This document shows positions 50,679-59,112 of a stretch of DNA of 64,000 nucleotides, in pieces. The position numbers and the translations under genes are program-made. The stretch comes from JAAYEL01 sp964345835 (GTDB lineage: Bacteria; Bacillota; Clostridia; Tissierellales; Peptoniphilaceae). Each line of letters starts with the position of its first letter. Position 1 is the stretch's first letter. The notes under the pieces were generated by a model, which did not search any database, was not told where the DNA came from, and saw only the letters and a list, made by a program, of their open reading frames with translations. The stretch is from positions 10,130 to 74,129 of the forward strand of contig CAYFSL010000005.1 of the NCBI GenBank assembly GCA_964345835.1, read 5' to 3'.

Positions 50679-51575
50679 ATGAATTATATTTTAGATATTA
50701 TTAAGGTGATAGTGCTGAGTATTGTCGAGGGAGTAACGGAGTTTCTTCCTGTCAGCTCAACTGGCCACCTAATTATAGTTAATGAGTTTATGCAATTAAA
50801 GCCTGAAGCCTTTGCTAATGCCTTTATGGTTATTATTCAGCTGGGGGCTATCTTGTCGGTGGTTGCTATTTATTGGCATAAGCTAAACCCTTTTCCTAAG
50901 GAAAAGCTTAAGCATGGAGATTGGCCTGCCAAGCTTAAGGATAAGGATACAGACCATTTATTTGCCAAGAAGACCTACTATTGGTTTACCAATAACAAGA
51001 CTGTTGAACTTTGGTTAAAGATTATTGTGGCAGTCCTTCCAGCCATGGTCCTTGGTTTATTATTTGATGACAAGATAGAAGCCCTTCTTTTCAACTATAA
51101 GCCGGTTGCTATTGCCTTAATCTTTTATGGTATAGTGATAATCGCCCTTGAAGAGGTAAATAAGAATAAGACTTCTTATAAATATACAGATGCATCACAA
51201 GTTAGTTATAAGACAGCCTTTTTTATAGGGTGCTTTCAGGTCCTTGCCATGTGGCCGGGAACATCTAGGTCAGCTGCTACAATTATCGGGGCTATGATCC
51301 TTGGCCTTAATAGGTCAGCTGCTGCGGAATTCTCATTTTTCCTAGCAATTCCTACTATGGTTGGGGCGAGTCTACTTAAGATTATTAAGATCCAAGGGCT
51401 GGTATTATCCCAATGGATATTAATCCTGCTGGGCTTTATCCTTTCATATATAGTTGCCTATATAGTGGTAAAGAAGTTCCTAAGCTATATTCAAAAGCAC
51501 GACTTCAAGGTATTTGGCTACTACAGGATTGTCCTAGGTATTATTGTCTTAATAACTTTTTCTTTAATAAAGTAG
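50679..51575 (+). CDS. uppP: Undecaprenyl-diphosphatase
   Basis: A 298-residue integral membrane phosphatase that recycles undecaprenyl pyrophosphate for cell-wall synthesis; it is also called BacA because extra copies give bacitracin resistance. It has the two family motifs: VEGVTEFLPVSSTGHLIIVNE (with the EGxTE glutamates, 19-39) and the MWPGTSRSAATIIGAMILGLNRSAAAEFSFFLAIPTM region (PGTSRS). About eight hydrophobic segments follow the normal topology. ATG 50679 is 2 bases after the TtcA-like stop. Confidence 0.96.
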   Translation: MNYILDIIKVIVLSIVEGVTEFLPVSSTGHLIIVNEFMQLKPEAFANAFMVIIQLGAILSVVAIYWHKLNPFPKEKLKHGDWPAKLKDKDTDHLFAKKTYYWFTNNKTVELWLKIIVAVLPAMVLGLLFDDKIEALLFNYKPVAIALIFYGIVIIALEEVNKNKTSYKYTDASQVSYKTAFFIGCFQVLAMWPGTSRSAATIIGAMILGLNRSAAAEFSFFLAIPTMVGASLLKIIKIQGLVLSQWILILLGFILSYIVAYIVVKKFLSYIQKHDFKVFGYYRIVLGIIVLITFSLIK

Positions 51576-51698
51576 GATAATGGGTATCATTACCTATATG
51601 GTAGGTTAGCCGATTGAAAATGACTTGCAGGAAAGGGTTAATTTATATTGGCTAATAGATAGTTAGAGCTTATTTACTTGAGATAAGAAGGTGATGAT

Positions 51699-52199
51699 AT
51701 GGATGCTAAAGTACTTGCAGAAGAAAAAAAGAATTTGGCTAGGCTGATTTTACAGGCGGAAAAGACCCTGGAGAGGATGGAAAGGGTCCACGATACTAGT
51801 GTAGTCAAGAAAAGTGCCATGGACTCGATGGCTAATTTTGCTGGCTTGAGGACAAAGACTGACGGCCTTGTAAAAAAATCTAGTGACCTATCCCACTCGA
51901 GAATTCTTTCCCTATACCAAGGTCTTATTGAAGATGCGGGCGAGTATATCGATGTTGACTCTATAGTTACCAGCAATATCTATTTTGACCTTAAGTTCAA
52001 TAAGTCGAAAATGCTTAATAATTTTTCTAATGACTTAAGCGTCAGACTTGCAACGGCCGACATCAACAGCTGTATCAAGGATGTAAAGAGGATTAGGAAT
52101 AGCCTGATTCTTAGACTTAGAAGGCTTGAGAGAAGGGAAAAAAGCCTGGAGATAGAAGAAAAATTTTCAAAGATAAAGAAGACTATAAATGACTTATAA
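51699..52199 (+). CDS. Uncharacterised helical protein
   Basis: A 166-residue protein with no family I recognise. It is soluble, Lys/Arg/Asp-rich and predicted helical, with KNLARLILQAEKTLERMERVH at the start, a middle segment with SLYQGLIEDAGEYIDVDSIVTSNIYFDLKFNKSK, and a strongly basic coiled-coil-like C-terminus (KDVKRIRNSLILRLRRLERREKS region). There is no signal peptide or membrane helix. AAGGTGATG precedes ATG 51699. It lies between uppP and another uncharacterised gene on the same strand. Confidence 0.6.
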   Translation: MDAKVLAEEKKNLARLILQAEKTLERMERVHDTSVVKKSAMDSMANFAGLRTKTDGLVKKSSDLSHSRILSLYQGLIEDAGEYIDVDSIVTSNIYFDLKFNKSKMLNNFSNDLSVRLATADINSCIKDVKRIRNSLILRLRRLERREKSLEIEEKFSKIKKTINDL

Positions 52200-52529
52200 T
52201 AGCCTACTAATGGATTCTTTAATTATTGATAAAGATTTATTGCTAATAATTTAGCTCTTTGTCAAATAGTGTTGGTGAAGACTTGTAAATGAATTACAGG
52301 AGGAGTTAGGTGTAAAATCCTAGCTCCTTTTAGATTTAAATATTTTTTCTAAAGGCAAAACTATAAATTCTACCGTTAGATACTTTTGATATAAGCCTAT
52401 AATTTTATAATTATGAAATTTTCATCTATTAGAAGAAAAAGGATTTTCCCTCAAATCTTCAACTTCCCTTAAGGTTTTAATAGCCTATAAAATATGATAA
52501 AATTTAATATCATAGTAAAGAGGAAAGAT
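52200..52529 (+). other. 330-base gene-free stretch with a possible terminator
   Basis: No reading frame with coding character. One hairpin, AGGAGTTAGG (52301-52310) with CCTAGCTCCT (52319-52328), followed by TTTTAGATTT, may end transcription of the 166-residue gene. The last 40 bases lead into the next start, with GAGG before ATG 52530. Nothing else was seen. Confidence 0.5.
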
Positions 52530-53531
52530 ATGAAGAAAAAAAAATTATGGATCCTTCCTGCCATCCTTCTTGTTTTGGCCTTAGCCTACCTAGGATTTAG
52601 GTTGATAAGGTTTAATAGGCTGGCAGATGAGGTCAACACATTTGACATAAAAATAGAAGATAGGTATACAAATATCGGGGTCTTTGATGACAAGCTTTAT
52701 TACCTTGATGGGAAAATCCTTCATGGGAGAAAGACCGACCAGGAACTTTTTCAAAAAGACCTTGGATCCGGGGTGAAGTCTTTAGTTTACGATAAATATA
52801 TTTATGTATTTTACGAAGATGGGAAGATATTAACCCTTGATAGGTATTCTGCCAAGGAGAAAAAAAGTCTTGACCTGGGAGTGAAAGTAGCCAGGGTTAG
52901 GAGGGATAAGGATAGGTTTATCATTTATTCTACAAAAGATGTCATAAGCATTGCAAAGGATTTGTCCGATAAGAGGGTTAGGAAATTCTCTGAAAGGCCC
53001 TTAGATTATAGGGAGGAGGGAAATTCTTACACCTGCCTTTACCTATCCATGGATATAGATGATATAAAGTCGAGGCTTGTCGCCTATGAGGGAGAAAAAG
53101 AGGTCTTTAGGCTAGCTTCAGTTGATGAGCTATTTATGGGAAGCGGGTATTTTACAGAGAAGAAAAGCTATGGGATTACAAATAGGTCCCTTTACTTAAT
53201 TGAGGACTCTAGCATTATTGATAGGGTCAACCTAGCTAAGCCCAGAGCCTTTAAGTCGGATGGAAATAAACTTGCCCTAGTAGATAATATGACCTTGAAG
53301 GTTTTTGATACTAAGCTTGATATTATGGGAAGTGTAGACCTGGGCTTTGAGGCTAAGCAGGTATTTTTCATAGACGACGCCATAATTTGCCTTGGAGATA
53401 AGATGATTAGCTCTTATGAGGCTGGAAATCTTATAAAAAATGACCTTGTAGGGCTTAAGGGTTACTATAAGGGCGATAAGAATATCTACCTTATTTTTTC
53501 CGATAGGGTTGAAAAGGTAAAGGTTGACTAA
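52530..53531 (+). CDS. Uncharacterised protein with N-terminal membrane anchor
   Basis: A 333-residue protein. The N-terminus is MKKKKLWILPAILLVLALAYLG, a basic start and a hydrophobic segment that looks like a signal anchor. The rest is a beta-rich extracytoplasmic domain with repeated short motifs such as FDDKLYYLDGKIL, YDKYIYVFYEDGKILTLDR, KDRFIIYSTKDVISI, GNKLALVDNMTLKVFD and KNIYLIFSDRVEKV. These recur about every 40-45 residues, as in beta-propeller or DUF5050-like repeat proteins. ATG 52530 with GAGG upstream is preferred over the longer ATG at 52494. No catalytic motif is visible. Confidence 0.6.
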   Translation: MKKKKLWILPAILLVLALAYLGFRLIRFNRLADEVNTFDIKIEDRYTNIGVFDDKLYYLDGKILHGRKTDQELFQKDLGSGVKSLVYDKYIYVFYEDGKILTLDRYSAKEKKSLDLGVKVARVRRDKDRFIIYSTKDVISIAKDLSDKRVRKFSERPLDYREEGNSYTCLYLSMDIDDIKSRLVAYEGEKEVFRLASVDELFMGSGYFTEKKSYGITNRSLYLIEDSSIIDRVNLAKPRAFKSDGNKLALVDNMTLKVFDTKLDIMGSVDLGFEAKQVFFIDDAIICLGDKMISSYEAGNLIKNDLVGLKGYYKGDKNIYLIFSDRVEKVKVD

Positions 53532-53620
53532 TACTTTAGATGTTGAAATTACAGCTATTTAGACTGGCTCGATAATGAGTTGAGATCGTATAGTCTAATT
53601 ATGACGGGTGAATACAAACT

Positions 53621-53697
53621 GTATAAGATATGTATAAGAGTGTATAAATCATACATTTAACGTATAAACTATGTGTAACTAGTTTTGTTATGTATAA
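53621..53697. repeat. Phased GTATAA repeat array upstream of mscS
   Basis: GTATAA occurs at 53621, 53632, 53642, 53662 and 53692. The spacings are 11, 10, 20 and 30 bases, so all copies fall on about the same face of the helix. It lies 40-115 bases upstream of the mscS start. Related but weaker copies (GTGTAA at 53673) also occur. It could be a regulator-binding array or curved DNA. Confidence 0.5.
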
Positions 53698-53735
53698 AAA
53701 TGTTCAAAAGATATAAAAATTAGAAAGGTGGTTTT

Positions 53736-54647
53736 GTGGATTTTACAAATTTAACTTTAGATAATTTATATAATAGGTCCTTAGCTATGCTTCCTGGAGC
53801 AGGTTTTTTTCAAGGGATTAAGGGGCTAATTTTAAATGAGCAAGGGGCCTTTAGTCTTCTAGGCAAGCTAATTATTGCTGTGGTAGTTGCCCTTTTGGCC
53901 TTTGTCCTAGTCCAAATAATAGATAAGCTAATCATCCAGAAGCTAGTTCATAATGACCATATAAAGTATGGGGATTCCAGGATAAGGACTGCTGCAAGTG
54001 TGGTAAATAGCTTTGTAAAAATCTTTATCTACGCCTTTGCCCTTTTATTTATCCTCGACTTCTTCGGGGTAAATACCAGGTCGATCATAGCGGTTGCAGG
54101 GATTGGGGGGTTAACTATCGCCTTTGCAACCCAGTCCATTGTAAGGGATGTCATCAATGGAGCCTTTATCCTTTTTGAAAACCAATATGATATAGGGGAT
54201 TGGGTGATGATAAATGGCTTAGAGGGAACGGTAATGGAAATGAGCCTAAGGCTTGTAAAGATCAAGGGCCTGGCAGGTCAGATCCATATTATTCCAAATG
54301 GGACAATAAATATTGTCACAAATTTTTCTAAGGACCAGATGAAGTCTATAGTGGATATGTCAATACCCAACACCTACCCAGTTGAAGACTTAGAAAAGAT
54401 AATCGAAGAGATAGGGAAAAATATTAAGGAAGACTACAACATTTTTTTGACCACCCCCAGCCTTTTAGGGATTATGAAAATGGAGGCTTTTACCTATACA
54501 GCTAGGATTACAGCCTTTACCAACCACGATGACCAGTGGATGGGAGAGAGGATAATTAGAATAGAGATGCTTAAGAGATTGCAGGAAGAAGGGATTTATC
54601 CCTCAAAAGATATGAGAGAGGTAGTTGTAGAAAATGGCAAAATATAG
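53736..54647 (+). CDS. mscS: MscS family mechanosensitive ion channel
   Basis: A 303-residue small-conductance mechanosensitive channel that releases solutes under hypo-osmotic stress. It has an N-terminal segment, three hydrophobic helices between about 45 and 145, with the pore helix GIGGLTIAFATQSIVRDVINGAFILFE (the Gly/Ala-rich TM3), then the cytosolic beta domain starting QYDIGDWVMINGLEGTVMEMSLRLVKIKG and a C-terminal alpha/beta domain. The start is GTG 53736 with AAAGGTGG upstream. It overlaps the DUF951 gene by 14 bases. Confidence 0.93.
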   Translation: MDFTNLTLDNLYNRSLAMLPGAGFFQGIKGLILNEQGAFSLLGKLIIAVVVALLAFVLVQIIDKLIIQKLVHNDHIKYGDSRIRTAASVVNSFVKIFIYAFALLFILDFFGVNTRSIIAVAGIGGLTIAFATQSIVRDVINGAFILFENQYDIGDWVMINGLEGTVMEMSLRLVKIKGLAGQIHIIPNGTINIVTNFSKDQMKSIVDMSIPNTYPVEDLEKIIEEIGKNIKEDYNIFLTTPSLLGIMKMEAFTYTARITAFTNHDDQWMGERIIRIEMLKRLQEEGIYPSKDMREVVVENGKI

Positions 54648-54858
54648 CTTACATGACATAGTTAGTTTGAAGAAGGGCCACCCCTGTGGGGAAAATAAAT
54701 GGATGATTATGAGGACTGGTGTGGATATCAAGCTTGAGTGTCAGGGCTGCAAAAGACAGGTATGGCTTTCAAGACCAGACTTTGAAAAAAGGCTTAGGAA
54801 GATTCAAGATGAGAATGGAAAGTTTGTGTCAATAGTAAATTATGAAAAAAAAGACTAG
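54634..54858 (+). CDS. DUF951 family zinc-binding protein
   Basis: A 74-residue member of the DUF951 family, small Firmicute proteins often located beside mscS or the par genes. The signature HDIVSLKKGHPCGENKWMIMRTGVDIKLECQGCKRQVWLSRPDF has Cys residues (PCG, CQGC) and a His that would fit a zinc site. Its start lies within the mscS end (14-base overlap). Function is unknown; binding to nucleic acid has been suggested for the family but nothing here proves it. Confidence 0.88.
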   Translation: MAKYSLHDIVSLKKGHPCGENKWMIMRTGVDIKLECQGCKRQVWLSRPDFEKRLRKIQDENGKFVSIVNYEKKD

Positions 54859-54888
54859 GGCAAGGTTTTACACCTTACCCTATTTTTT
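54856..54888 (+). terminator. Terminator after mscS-DUF951
   Basis: TAGGGCAAGG (54856-54865) pairs with CCTTACCCTA (54873-54882) with one mismatch, followed by seven T. It begins at the DUF951 stop. Confidence 0.8.
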
Positions 54889-54934
54889 TGAATTTGCTAT
54901 TTTATACTATAATAAATAAGTTAACAAAAGATTT

Positions 54935-55084
54935 TTAATTATCTAAACTTAAATATTTTTTGTCTATGCCATTTTCAGCTAACAAGTCTGAAATTTCTTT
55001 ATGGAAATTAAGTAGATTAAGAGCTCTATCAGGACTATTATTGTGGAAATTTTTGTATTCTTCTATGTTTCTGTATTTATTAAT
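54935..55084 (-). pseudogene. Remnant of an unidentified gene
   Basis: The minus strand encodes an open stretch of 49 codons ending at TAA 54935, containing NKYRNIEEYKNFHNNSPDRA and LLNFHKEISDLLAENGIDK. It has no start codon or ribosome site of its own and begins right after the stop of the surface-protein remnant, in the same frame. It looks like the C-terminal end of a deleted gene. Confidence 0.45.
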
Positions 55085-55480
55085 TATATGTTTTCTTTTT
55101 CTTTTTTCTTACTTATCAAAAGTATTCCTGAGCTAGCAAGAATAAGTCCTGCGTAGATTGCTAGACTTGTAGGGTCACCATTACATATTATTATAGGTAA
55201 GCTCCAGCCTCCTTTAGGGTAATTTTAACGGGGTCTGAATCTTTGATGCCATATTTTTTAGCTATATTTCCTAGGTTTATAGCGGCTATAAGCTCATGGA
55301 TATAAGGATTGTCCCTGTTAGGTGTGTCAATCATTACCAGGCTACCGTTGTATTAACTTCGCTAGCTACTCTTTCTCCCTCTGCCAAACTTTTTGACATA
55401 GGAATAAGGGTAGAAGTTGCTGGAGTTAAAAACAAGCCAAGGGCAAGTACAAGTGCAACAACTCTTTTGAATAGTTTCAT
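55085..55480 (-). pseudogene. Frameshifted remnant of a cell-wall-anchored surface protein
   Basis: ATG 55480 has an AGGAG site and encodes a clear signal peptide (MKLFKRVVALVLALGLFLTPA) and then ASEVNTTVAW before a stop near 55336. A second frame continues with YNGSLVMIDTPNRDNPYIHELI and then LGNIAKKYGIKDSDPVKITL, ending at a stop near 55196. A third frame gives LP...NGDPTSLAIYAGLIL and a fourth gives ASSGILLISKKKEKENI*. The last two together form a sorting signal (degenerate LPxTG, hydrophobic helix, basic tail). At least three frame changes in under 400 bases mark it as a pseudogene. Confidence 0.75.
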
Positions 55481-55633
55481 ACTAATCTCCTTATATTTTT
55501 AAATTGTAACCTTACGGTGAGTTTATTATAAGAAAAATTCTGCAATCAAGAAATCGTTTACACAAGCTTTAGTAGGTAAATATCCTACATCAATTATAGG
55601 AAATTTACCCTTCAGGATTTTTATAATATTTCC

Positions 55634-55661
55634 GTAAAAAACCACCCGAATATGGGTGGTT
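55634..55661 (-). terminator. Terminator after the PfkB kinase gene
   Basis: AACCACCC (55640-55647) and GGGTGGTT (55654-55661) form an 8-bp stem with a 6-base loop, followed on the minus strand by a run of T. It is 4 bases after the kinase stop. Confidence 0.85.
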
Positions 55662-55665
55662 ATAG

Positions 55666-56622
55666 TTAGATATTTTTATCTTCTTCTCTGATTTCTTCTT
55701 CTTTAATTTTTACTAGCTTTATTTTATTAAAGACTTCTTCAACTTGAGCCTTATTAGCTAGGTCTTCCACAAAAGCGGTGGCGGATGCTGCTGCGGAGGC
55801 CATCTTGAAGGCCTCAACTGGGTCTGTTTTTCTCATGTAGACCCCTATAAAGGCGGCTATCATGGCATCTCTGGAGTTGAAAGAATTTACTTCTACCCCT
55901 TCTACCCCATAGGACCTATATACGGCTTTATCTTCTGTAAATAGGTAGGATCCATCCCTTCCTATAGATACTATTACATTTTTAGCACCCAGGTCTATGC
56001 ATCTTAAACCGTGGTCTATTAACTCTTCTTCGCTTTCAAAGGCCTTATCTCTTCCAAACATAAGGGCAAGATTATCGGCATTTGGCTTTATTAGAAGAGG
56101 CTTGTACTTAAGGGCTGCCAGGGTTTGTTGAGGGGGTATATCCACAACAAATTCAGACTTGTTGGCCTTGCATATCTCAATAATCCTAGTATAGATATCT
56201 TCAGAGACATTTTTTGGAAGCGACCCTCCCATGATGACAATATCTCCTTCTCTTACCCTTGATAGGAAGTATAGGAGGTCGTCTAGTTTTTCAGTTGGGA
56301 TAGTAGGTGAAATTCCCGCTATGGTCATTTCCTTTTCGCTAGTTTTTATCCTAATGCTAGTCCTATTGTCTTCTTCTACATCTATAAAAAAGTTATCGAA
56401 CTTCCTGTGTTCAAACCAGTCCCTTATGAATTTACCAGGGTAGCCCCCTAAAAAACCGGTTACATAGCTAGGTATATTTAGGTTGTAAAGCATTCTGGAT
56501 GCATTGATAGCTTTACCTCCAGGGTATTTGTAAGCCGCAGATGTTTCAGCGTAGTTGCTATCTAGGTTGTCAACATAGGACACAAGGTCCAGGGCTGGGT
56601 TTAGGGTTACAGTATATATCAT
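55666..56622 (-). CDS. PfkB family 1-phosphofructokinase-like sugar kinase
   Basis: A 318-residue ribokinase-fold kinase. The N-terminus MIYTVTLNPALDLVSYVDNL and PGGKAINASRMLYNL, then GFLGGYPGKFI, match 1-phosphofructokinase/tagatose 6-phosphate kinases. PLLIKPNADNLALMFG is the family IKPN segment. The usual GAGD anion-hole and catalytic-base motif near the C-terminus reads NSFNSRDAMIAAF: the Asp is kept but the GAG is lost. A charged tail (KIKEEEIREEDKNI) follows. No fructose PTS genes are nearby. It follows ftsH by 16 bases. It may phosphorylate a different substrate or be weakly active. Confidence 0.82.
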   Translation of the reverse strand: MIYTVTLNPALDLVSYVDNLDSNYAETSAAYKYPGGKAINASRMLYNLNIPSYVTGFLGGYPGKFIRDWFEHRKFDNFFIDVEEDNRTSIRIKTSEKEMTIAGISPTIPTEKLDDLLYFLSRVREGDIVIMGGSLPKNVSEDIYTRIIEICKANKSEFVVDIPPQQTLAALKYKPLLIKPNADNLALMFGRDKAFESEEELIDHGLRCIDLGAKNVIVSIGRDGSYLFTEDKAVYRSYGVEGVEVNSFNSRDAMIAAFIGVYMRKTDPVEAFKMASAAASATAFVEDLANKAQVEEVFNKIKLVKIKEEEIREEDKNI

Positions 56623-56638
56623 ACTTCCTCCTTATTCA

Positions 56639-58564
56639 TCATTCATCTTGTGAGTTGTTTTCTTCAAGAGAATCTTCGGGTTCTCTAACATCTTCTTGCT
56701 TATTAGATTTTTCAGTAAGGACATATTTATTTTCTAGAATGTCCATAAATTCATCACCAGATATGGTTTCTTTTTCAAGTAGGTAGTTGGAAATCTCATG
56801 AAGCTTGTCTATATTTTCCTTAAGGATTGTAGTGGCCTTGTTATGGGCTGAAGAAATAATTTCCATGACCTTGGCGTCGATCTTGTCGTTGGTCAAGTTG
56901 GAAGCCACATTTCTAGGGTTAGCACCCAGGTATTGGTTAGTTCTTTCTTCTAGCATTATAAAGCCAAATTCGTCGGACATCCCATAGGTAGATACCATGG
57001 CACGGGCAGTCTTTGTCGCCCTCTCTATATCATTCCAGGCACCAGTTGTCTTGGTATTGAAGATTAATTCTTCTGCAGCCCTTCCACCAGTTAGGGTGAC
57101 TATTTCATTAAACAAGTCTTCCTTGGACATCAAGACCTTTTCTTGGTCTTCAACCTGCATGGTGTAGCCTAGGGCTCCAGAGGTCCTTGGGATTATTGTA
57201 ATCTTGGTAACTGGGGCTGTATCTTGTTGCTTAGCTGCTACTAGGGCATGGCCAACCTCGTGGTAGGCAATCATCTCCTTTTCCTTTTGGGAAATCACCG
57301 CATTTTTCTTCTTGTGGCCTGCAATTACAACTTCTACGGATTCTTGTAAGTCTTCTTCTGTAACTGCTTCCTTTCCCTCTCTAACAGCCTTTAAGGCAGC
57401 CTCGTTGATTATATTGGCAAGGTCAGCGCCAGAGGTGCCGGCTGTCATCTTAGCTATATTTTTAAGGTTGGTTGCAGGGTCCATCTTTACTTTTTTAGCA
57501 TGGACTTTTAGGATATCTTCCCTTCCTTGGATGTCTGGAAGCTCAACCCTAACCTGTCTGTCAAACCTTCCCGGTCGGGTAAGGGCAGGGTCTAGGATTT
57601 CCGGCCTATTGGTAGCGGCTATTATTATTACTCCACTTGAGGCATCGAAACCATCCATTTCGTTAAGAAGCTGGTTAAGGGTTTGCTCTCTTTCATCATT
57701 TGTCGAATAGCCAGAAGTATCCCTTCTCTTTCCGATAGCATCGATCTCGTCTATAAATACTATACAAGGGGCTTTTTCCTTGGCTTGTTTAAATAGGTCT
57801 CTGACCCTAACAGCACCTAGACCCACGAACATCTCAACAAATTCTGATCCTGAAATGGTAAAGAAGGGAACTTCTGCCTCGCCTGCAACGGCTTTTGCTA
57901 AAAGGGTCTTACCTGTTCCTGGAGGTCCTACGAGAAGGACTCCCTTAGGAGAAATAGCCCCTATCTTAACATATTTTTTAGGATTGTGAAGGTAGTCAAC
58001 TACCTCCATCAGACTTTCCTTTGCCTCGTCTTGGCCTGCCACATCTGAAAAGTTAGTTCCCGTACCTTCCTTGACAAAGACCTTGGCCTTTGACTTGCCT
58101 ACTCCCATAGCTCCTCCACCCATCTGCTTAGTAATCATCCTTCCTGCTAGGACGAATATTAGAATCATAGGGATTAGGGTTATGATATAGGACAAGAAGG
58201 GGTTAGTAGGAAGAACTATTTCTCTTTTGAACTTAACCTTTTTATCGATTAATTTCTTAGTTAGCTCTTCATCATTCCATTTTCCCACCTTATAGAGGTT
58301 TTTACCTTCCTTGTCATCTTTAAGCTTAAATTTGTAGTAGTAATTTTTTTCTTCAATCTCTCCAACTTTTCCCTCATCTACCATGGCAAGGAATTCATCG
58401 TATCTTACTTCCTTTACCTTGTCTTTTGATGTAAGAGGGATTATTAAAAATTGAACAAGAATAATGACAGCTATCGCTATTAGAAAGAAATAATAGGGCT
58501 GCTTTTTCTTGTTGTCATTGTTATTGTCATTTTTATTGTCATTTTTATTATTTTTGTAGTTCAT
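56639..58564 (-). CDS. ftsH: ATP-dependent zinc metalloprotease FtsH
   Basis: A 641-residue membrane-anchored AAA+ protease of hexameric form that degrades unassembled membrane and regulatory proteins. Residues 3-22 are an Asn/Lys/Asp low-complexity tail. Two membrane helices (about 24-44 and 128-147) flank the extracytoplasmic domain. AAA has Walker A GPPGTGKTLLAKAVAGEA (about 215-232), Walker B CIVFIDEIDAIGKRR, SRH GRFDRQV, and the zinc motif HEVGHALVA (about 443-451) with a later Asp/Glu ligand. The C-terminus is acidic. GGAGG precedes ATG 58564. Confidence 0.97.
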   Translation of the reverse strand: MNYKNNKNDNKNDNNNDNKKKQPYYFFLIAIAVIILVQFLIIPLTSKDKVKEVRYDEFLAMVDEGKVGEIEEKNYYYKFKLKDDKEGKNLYKVGKWNDEELTKKLIDKKVKFKREIVLPTNPFLSYIITLIPMILIFVLAGRMITKQMGGGAMGVGKSKAKVFVKEGTGTNFSDVAGQDEAKESLMEVVDYLHNPKKYVKIGAISPKGVLLVGPPGTGKTLLAKAVAGEAEVPFFTISGSEFVEMFVGLGAVRVRDLFKQAKEKAPCIVFIDEIDAIGKRRDTSGYSTNDEREQTLNQLLNEMDGFDASSGVIIIAATNRPEILDPALTRPGRFDRQVRVELPDIQGREDILKVHAKKVKMDPATNLKNIAKMTAGTSGADLANIINEAALKAVREGKEAVTEEDLQESVEVVIAGHKKKNAVISQKEKEMIAYHEVGHALVAAKQQDTAPVTKITIIPRTSGALGYTMQVEDQEKVLMSKEDLFNEIVTLTGGRAAEELIFNTKTTGAWNDIERATKTARAMVSTYGMSDEFGFIMLEERTNQYLGANPRNVASNLTNDKIDAKVMEIISSAHNKATTILKENIDKLHEISNYLLEKETISGDEFMDILENKYVLTEKSNKQEDVREPEDSLEENNSQDE

Positions 58565-58730
58565 TACTCCTCCTAGTCAATTGATTATATCACAAATCTA
58601 TATTAATTATTCATTTAACGACTTTAATCTCTACATATCTATTTTATAATTTTACCATATTTTACCTTTAAAATGTGTAAAAAATATTTAGACTATTAAT
58701 AATTATCCGCTTAATATAAAATCCTTTTTG

Positions 58731-58758
58731 TTGAAAGTTTGCCATAGTTGGGTATAAA
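58731..58758 (+). promoter_or_regulatory. Promoter of the thioredoxin operon
   Basis: TTGAAA (58731-58736), a 16-base spacer and TATAAA (58753-58758), 31 bases before the thioredoxin ATG. Confidence 0.55.
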
Positions 58759-58788
58759 GTGAAAGTAGAATATATAGGAGGCAAAATA

Positions 58789-59112
58789 ATGACAGATAAT
58801 ATTAAAGATATTAATGAACAAGAGTTCAAAGAAATTATTGCTGCTGACAATTCAAAACTATTAATTATGGAGTTTTATGCATCTTGGTGTAACCCATGTA
58901 AGATGTTAAAGCCAGTTCTTGAAGAGTTGGTATCAAAAAATGACCAAGTAGAAATATATAAGGTAAATGTAGATAGGAATTCTGCCTTGGCAGATGACCT
59001 GAACATTCACTCTGTTCCAACCCTGCTATTTTATAGGGAAGGAAAGATCATTAAGCAACTTATGGGATTTCAACCTTTAGCAAGTCTTGAAAATATAGTA
59101 AAGAGTCTATAA
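58789..59112 (+). CDS. trxA: Thioredoxin with WCNPC active site
   Basis: A 107-residue thioredoxin, the normal length. The active site is ASWCNPCKMLKPVLEEL with Cys34 and Cys37; the usual WCGPC Gly is Asn. The cis-proline loop HSVPTLLFYREG is present. It reduces disulfides in target proteins. ATG 58789, with GGAGG seven bases upstream, is chosen over the upstream ATG 58759. It shares its last base with the start of the reductase gene (overlap of one base), so they form an operon. Confidence 0.93.
   Translation: MTDNIKDINEQEFKEIIAADNSKLLIMEFYASWCNPCKMLKPVLEELVSKNDQVEIYKVNVDRNSALADDLNIHSVPTLLFYREGKIIKQLMGFQPLASLENIVKSL

Noticed and set aside
55296..55502. 68-codon open frame on the plus strand in the 55 kb gene-poor region
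   Set aside because: It runs antisense to the surface-protein remnant, has no ribosome site, and its sequence is explained by the signal-peptide coding strand.
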